Shown here piece after piece: positions 33,543 through 35,248 of a DNA stretch of 35,248 bases. The position numbers and the translations under genes are program-made. Below the pieces are notes generated by a model that saw only the letters and a list, made by a program, of their open reading frames with translations, was not told the DNA's origin and made no database searches. Positions within the stretch are counted from its first letter, which is position 1. Each line of letters opens with the position of its first letter. The DNA is taken from the NCBI GenBank assembly GCA_020638875.1, contig JACKHS010000032.1, positions 1 through 35,248 of the forward strand, in the 5' to 3' direction. The stretch comes from Planctomycetota bacterium. Its GTDB lineage: Bacteria > Planctomycetota > UBA1135 > GCA-002686595.

Positions 33543-33825
33543 TCACTCCTCCTCGGATGCGCCGCGCACCGCCTCGTCGCGGGCGCGCGCCTCGTCGATC
33601 AGGCCGGGCCCAGGTCGACGGACCTGCGCGGTGCGCGTCTGCTCGCGCTGACGGGACGTCGACCCACAGCTGCACCAGCACGCCGCGCGGGCGCCGCGAG
33701 CGCGCCTGGTCGCACGACCAGCGTGCAGGGATCGCGCGGGACGACGACGGTCAGCGCGGCAGCGTCGTCCGCCGGGGCGCCCGGATCGAGCCAGCCCGTC
33801 AGCACCGCCTCCTGATCGACGCGCG
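33543..33825 (-). other. Probable out-of-frame C-terminal continuation of the right-edge gene
   Basis: After the stop at 33826 the minus strand still reads like protein, in successive frames: AAVTRVDQEAVLTGWLDPG and LTVVVPRDPCTLVVRPG in one, GVLVQLWVDVP in the next, then REQTRTAQVRRPGPGLIDEA and AVRGASEEE ending at a TGA (33545-33543). Such patches separated by frame changes suggest two or three indel errors rather than separate genes. The region 33479-33542, between cysS and this end, holds nothing I recognise. Confidence 0.45.
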
Positions 33826-35248
33826 TCACGGCGGCGCGACCGCGCTCGCGAGCAGGTGCACGACGCACGCGCCGCGCTCGTCGCAGCGCAGCAGCTCGCG
33901 GCTCGGCGAGCTCGGGTCGCGCAGACGCAACAGCGCGCGCGGAACGGGGACGCCCCGCTCGTCCACGGCGTGCACCGTCCAGCTCCGCAGCGCGAGGTCG
34001 AGGCGCAGGCCGTCGGCGTCGCGCACGAGCTCGACCGGACCGCTGCCCGCGACGCAGAGACCCTCGGTCGGCCGCGCGGCGACGACCTCGAGCTGTACCT
34101 GCAGCGGACGGTCTAGGGACGACGCGGTGTCCTCCGCGAGCAGCGCCCAGGCGCGCTCGGCGCCCGGAACGAGCCGGGTCCGGGCCCAGGTCGCGGAGAC
34201 GGCGGCGCTCGGGCCGGTGTGCCTCGTCATGCGCAGCTGCAGGTCGAGCGCGGCGGCCGCGTCGCGGACGACGGTCACCGGGCGCACGTGCAGGCCCGCG
34301 TCGAGGACCTCGTCCGCGGCGTCGTCCGCGTCCGCTGCCTCGGCGCCGAGTCCGTACGCCAGCCCCAGCTCGCCGACGTCGCAGTCCCAGGCGACCCCAC
34401 CGGAGCTCGGTGCCTCCACCTCGAAGCTCACCTCCTCGCCGGGCGCGAACTCGCGCAGGGCCGTTCGCGGCGCCCCCGCGCTCGCGAGGGGCGCGAGCGT
34501 GCGCTGCAGCCACGCGAACCGGAGACCCGCGTACTCGCCCTTCAGGACCAGGCGGCGTCGCTGCTTCGTGGTCAGCGTCAGGGCGTGACGCGAGCGGCGC
34601 AGCTGTCCGGTGCCCCGCAGGTCGCTGCCCGGCGCGCTCCAGCGCAGCGCAGGATCGAGCGGAGTGCTGCCCTCGCGTAGCGCGGGGACGAGGAGCGCGA
34701 ACTGCTCGGCGTCGGCGGCGAGGGTCCAGTCGAAGACGTCCGCGCCGTCCTCGCCGGCCAGGGCTTCCGTCACGAGTCGCAGCGCGCCTGCCTCCGGCAC
34801 CGGACCGAGCCAGTGCACGTCGTAGCCGGACGTCTGCAGTGCATCGACGGTCCAGCGGTACGTCTGCACCGCGCCGGCCCGTACGATCAGCGGCAGCGGA
34901 TGCGTGCTGCCCACGCCGGCCGGCGTGGCGACGAGCGTCGGCAGGGCGCCCTCGAGGAACAGGAACACGTACCAGGCCCCGGGGGCGGGCGCGAGCCGGG
35001 CCGAGCCGCCCTCGGCCGCGGCGAGGTGCGTGACGCGGACCTCGGGATCGCTCAGGCCCTGGCGCGCCGGGACGAGCCCGATCGCCCAGGCGCGACCCTC
35101 GTGGCCGGGCGGGAGCGCGAGCGACACGACGAGCCCCGCGCGCTGGACCAGCAGCGCTTCGGCCTCGCCCGTCAGCCTCGCCCCGCGCGGCTGCCCCGCG
35201 AGCTCGTCCACGCACCAGGCCGCGTCCGCGCACTCCAACGCGACGAAG
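33826..35248 (-). CDS. Unknown protein, cut by right edge
   Basis: About 474 residues visible; the frame is open at 35248, so the true start is outside (the leftmost candidate start, TTG 35238, is not convincing). No family is recognised. The visible part is rich in beta strands and Gly/Ala/Arg: LVVSLALPPGHEGRAWAIG, LPLIVRAGAVQTYRWTVDAL, ADVFDWTLAADAEQFALLVP, RRRLVLKGEYAGLRFAWLQR, GEEVSFEVEAPSSGGVAWDC, and near the end a probable carboxypeptidase-regulatory-like/Ig unit (WTVHAVDERGVPVPRALLRL, with REL-LRCDERGACVVHLLA). This resembles large envelope or extracellular proteins with repeated beta-sandwich domains. It converges on cysS. The C-terminal end is probably extended by a frameshifted stretch (33543-33825). 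Confidence 0.6.
   Translation of the reverse strand, partial: FVALECADAAWCVDELAGQPRGARLTGEAEALLVQRAGLVVSLALPPGHEGRAWAIGLVPARQGLSDPEVRVTHLAAAEGGSARLAPAPGAWYVFLFLEGALPTLVATPAGVGSTHPLPLIVRAGAVQTYRWTVDALQTSGYDVHWLGPVPEAGALRLVTEALAGEDGADVFDWTLAADAEQFALLVPALREGSTPLDPALRWSAPGSDLRGTGQLRRSRHALTLTTKQRRRLVLKGEYAGLRFAWLQRTLAPLASAGAPRTALREFAPGEEVSFEVEAPSSGGVAWDCDVGELGLAYGLGAEAADADDAADEVLDAGLHVRPVTVVRDAAAALDLQLRMTRHTGPSAAVSATWARTRLVPGAERAWALLAEDTASSLDRPLQVQLEVVAARPTEGLCVAGSGPVELVRDADGLRLDLALRSWTVHAVDERGVPVPRALLRLRDPSSPSRELLRCDERGACVVHLLASAVAPP

Overview
The window is very GC-rich (roughly three quarters G+C, G/C at almost every third codon position). It carries about 25 protein genes and no rRNA, tRNA, IS element or CRISPR array that I can see. 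The host is a diderm bacterium: there is an outer-membrane beta-barrel porin ending in aromatic Phe, a Kdo/LPS-type kinase, lipoproteins together with Lgt, and Tat- and Sec-type exported proteins. The mix suggests Planctomycetota or a similar deep-branching GC-rich phylum: a Tat-exported Gfo/Idh oxidoreductase, a FabZ-like dehydratase, a Ser/Thr kinase fused to ATPase and repeats, an alkaline-phosphatase-superfamily membrane enzyme, and tRNA enzymes better known from Archaea and eukaryotes. This assignment is inference (about 0.6).

Layout. 1-3.1 kb: the start of a gamma-glutamyltranspeptidase and a large beta-propeller lipoprotein, both minus. 3.1-7.0 kb: a small membrane protein (plus), then a minus cluster read lgt > RNase HII-like > UGM/amine-oxidase-like flavoenzyme. 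7.0-10.4 kb: a Pus10-type pseudouridine synthase (plus), bacteriohemerythrin and an ABHD14-like lipoprotein hydrolase (minus), and an exported protein of unknown function (plus). 10.4-15.6 kb: an exported unknown and a FabZ-like dehydratase (minus), a Cys/Met-metabolism PLP enzyme (plus), then a membrane-anchored carboxypeptidase-regulatory-like protein followed by a MATE transporter (minus). 15.7-24.6 kb, all plus: phosphatase/phosphodiesterase, a hairpin-rich 1-kb region with one small gene, Gfo/Idh oxidoreductase, glutamate/dicarboxylate symporter, KptA/Tpt1 RNA 2'-phosphotransferase, Kdo-kinase-like protein. 24.6-28.1 kb, minus: a tightly overlapping four-gene operon apbE > porin > FMN-binding protein > 4-TM cytochrome-b-like protein. 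28.5-35.2 kb: a 1178-aa kinase/ATPase/TPR protein (minus), cysS (plus), and a partial unknown gene (minus) running off the right edge.

The most striking unit is the four-gene operon at 24.6-28.1 kb. ApbE attaches FMN covalently to Thr in FMN_bind proteins, and the FMN_bind gene here carries the SGAT site. A His-rich 4-TM protein could bring electrons from the quinone pool, and a porin is encoded between them. Twelve bases upstream of apbE lies a perfect AT-rich palindrome, 8-bp arms with a 5-bp spacer, that resembles a Fur-type operator. I read the whole as a possibly iron-regulated extracytosolic electron-transfer (ferric reduction/uptake) module. That reading is inference.

Other notable points are two archaeal/eukaryal-type tRNA enzymes (Pus10 without its THUMP half, and KptA with a long Arg/Asp/Glu tail), a dispersed palindromic repeat abutting TAG stop codons, and at least five genes broken by frameshifts in GC-rich tracts. 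The frameshifts are more likely assembly or long-read errors than decay, because the sequence on both sides of each break still looks like good protein.
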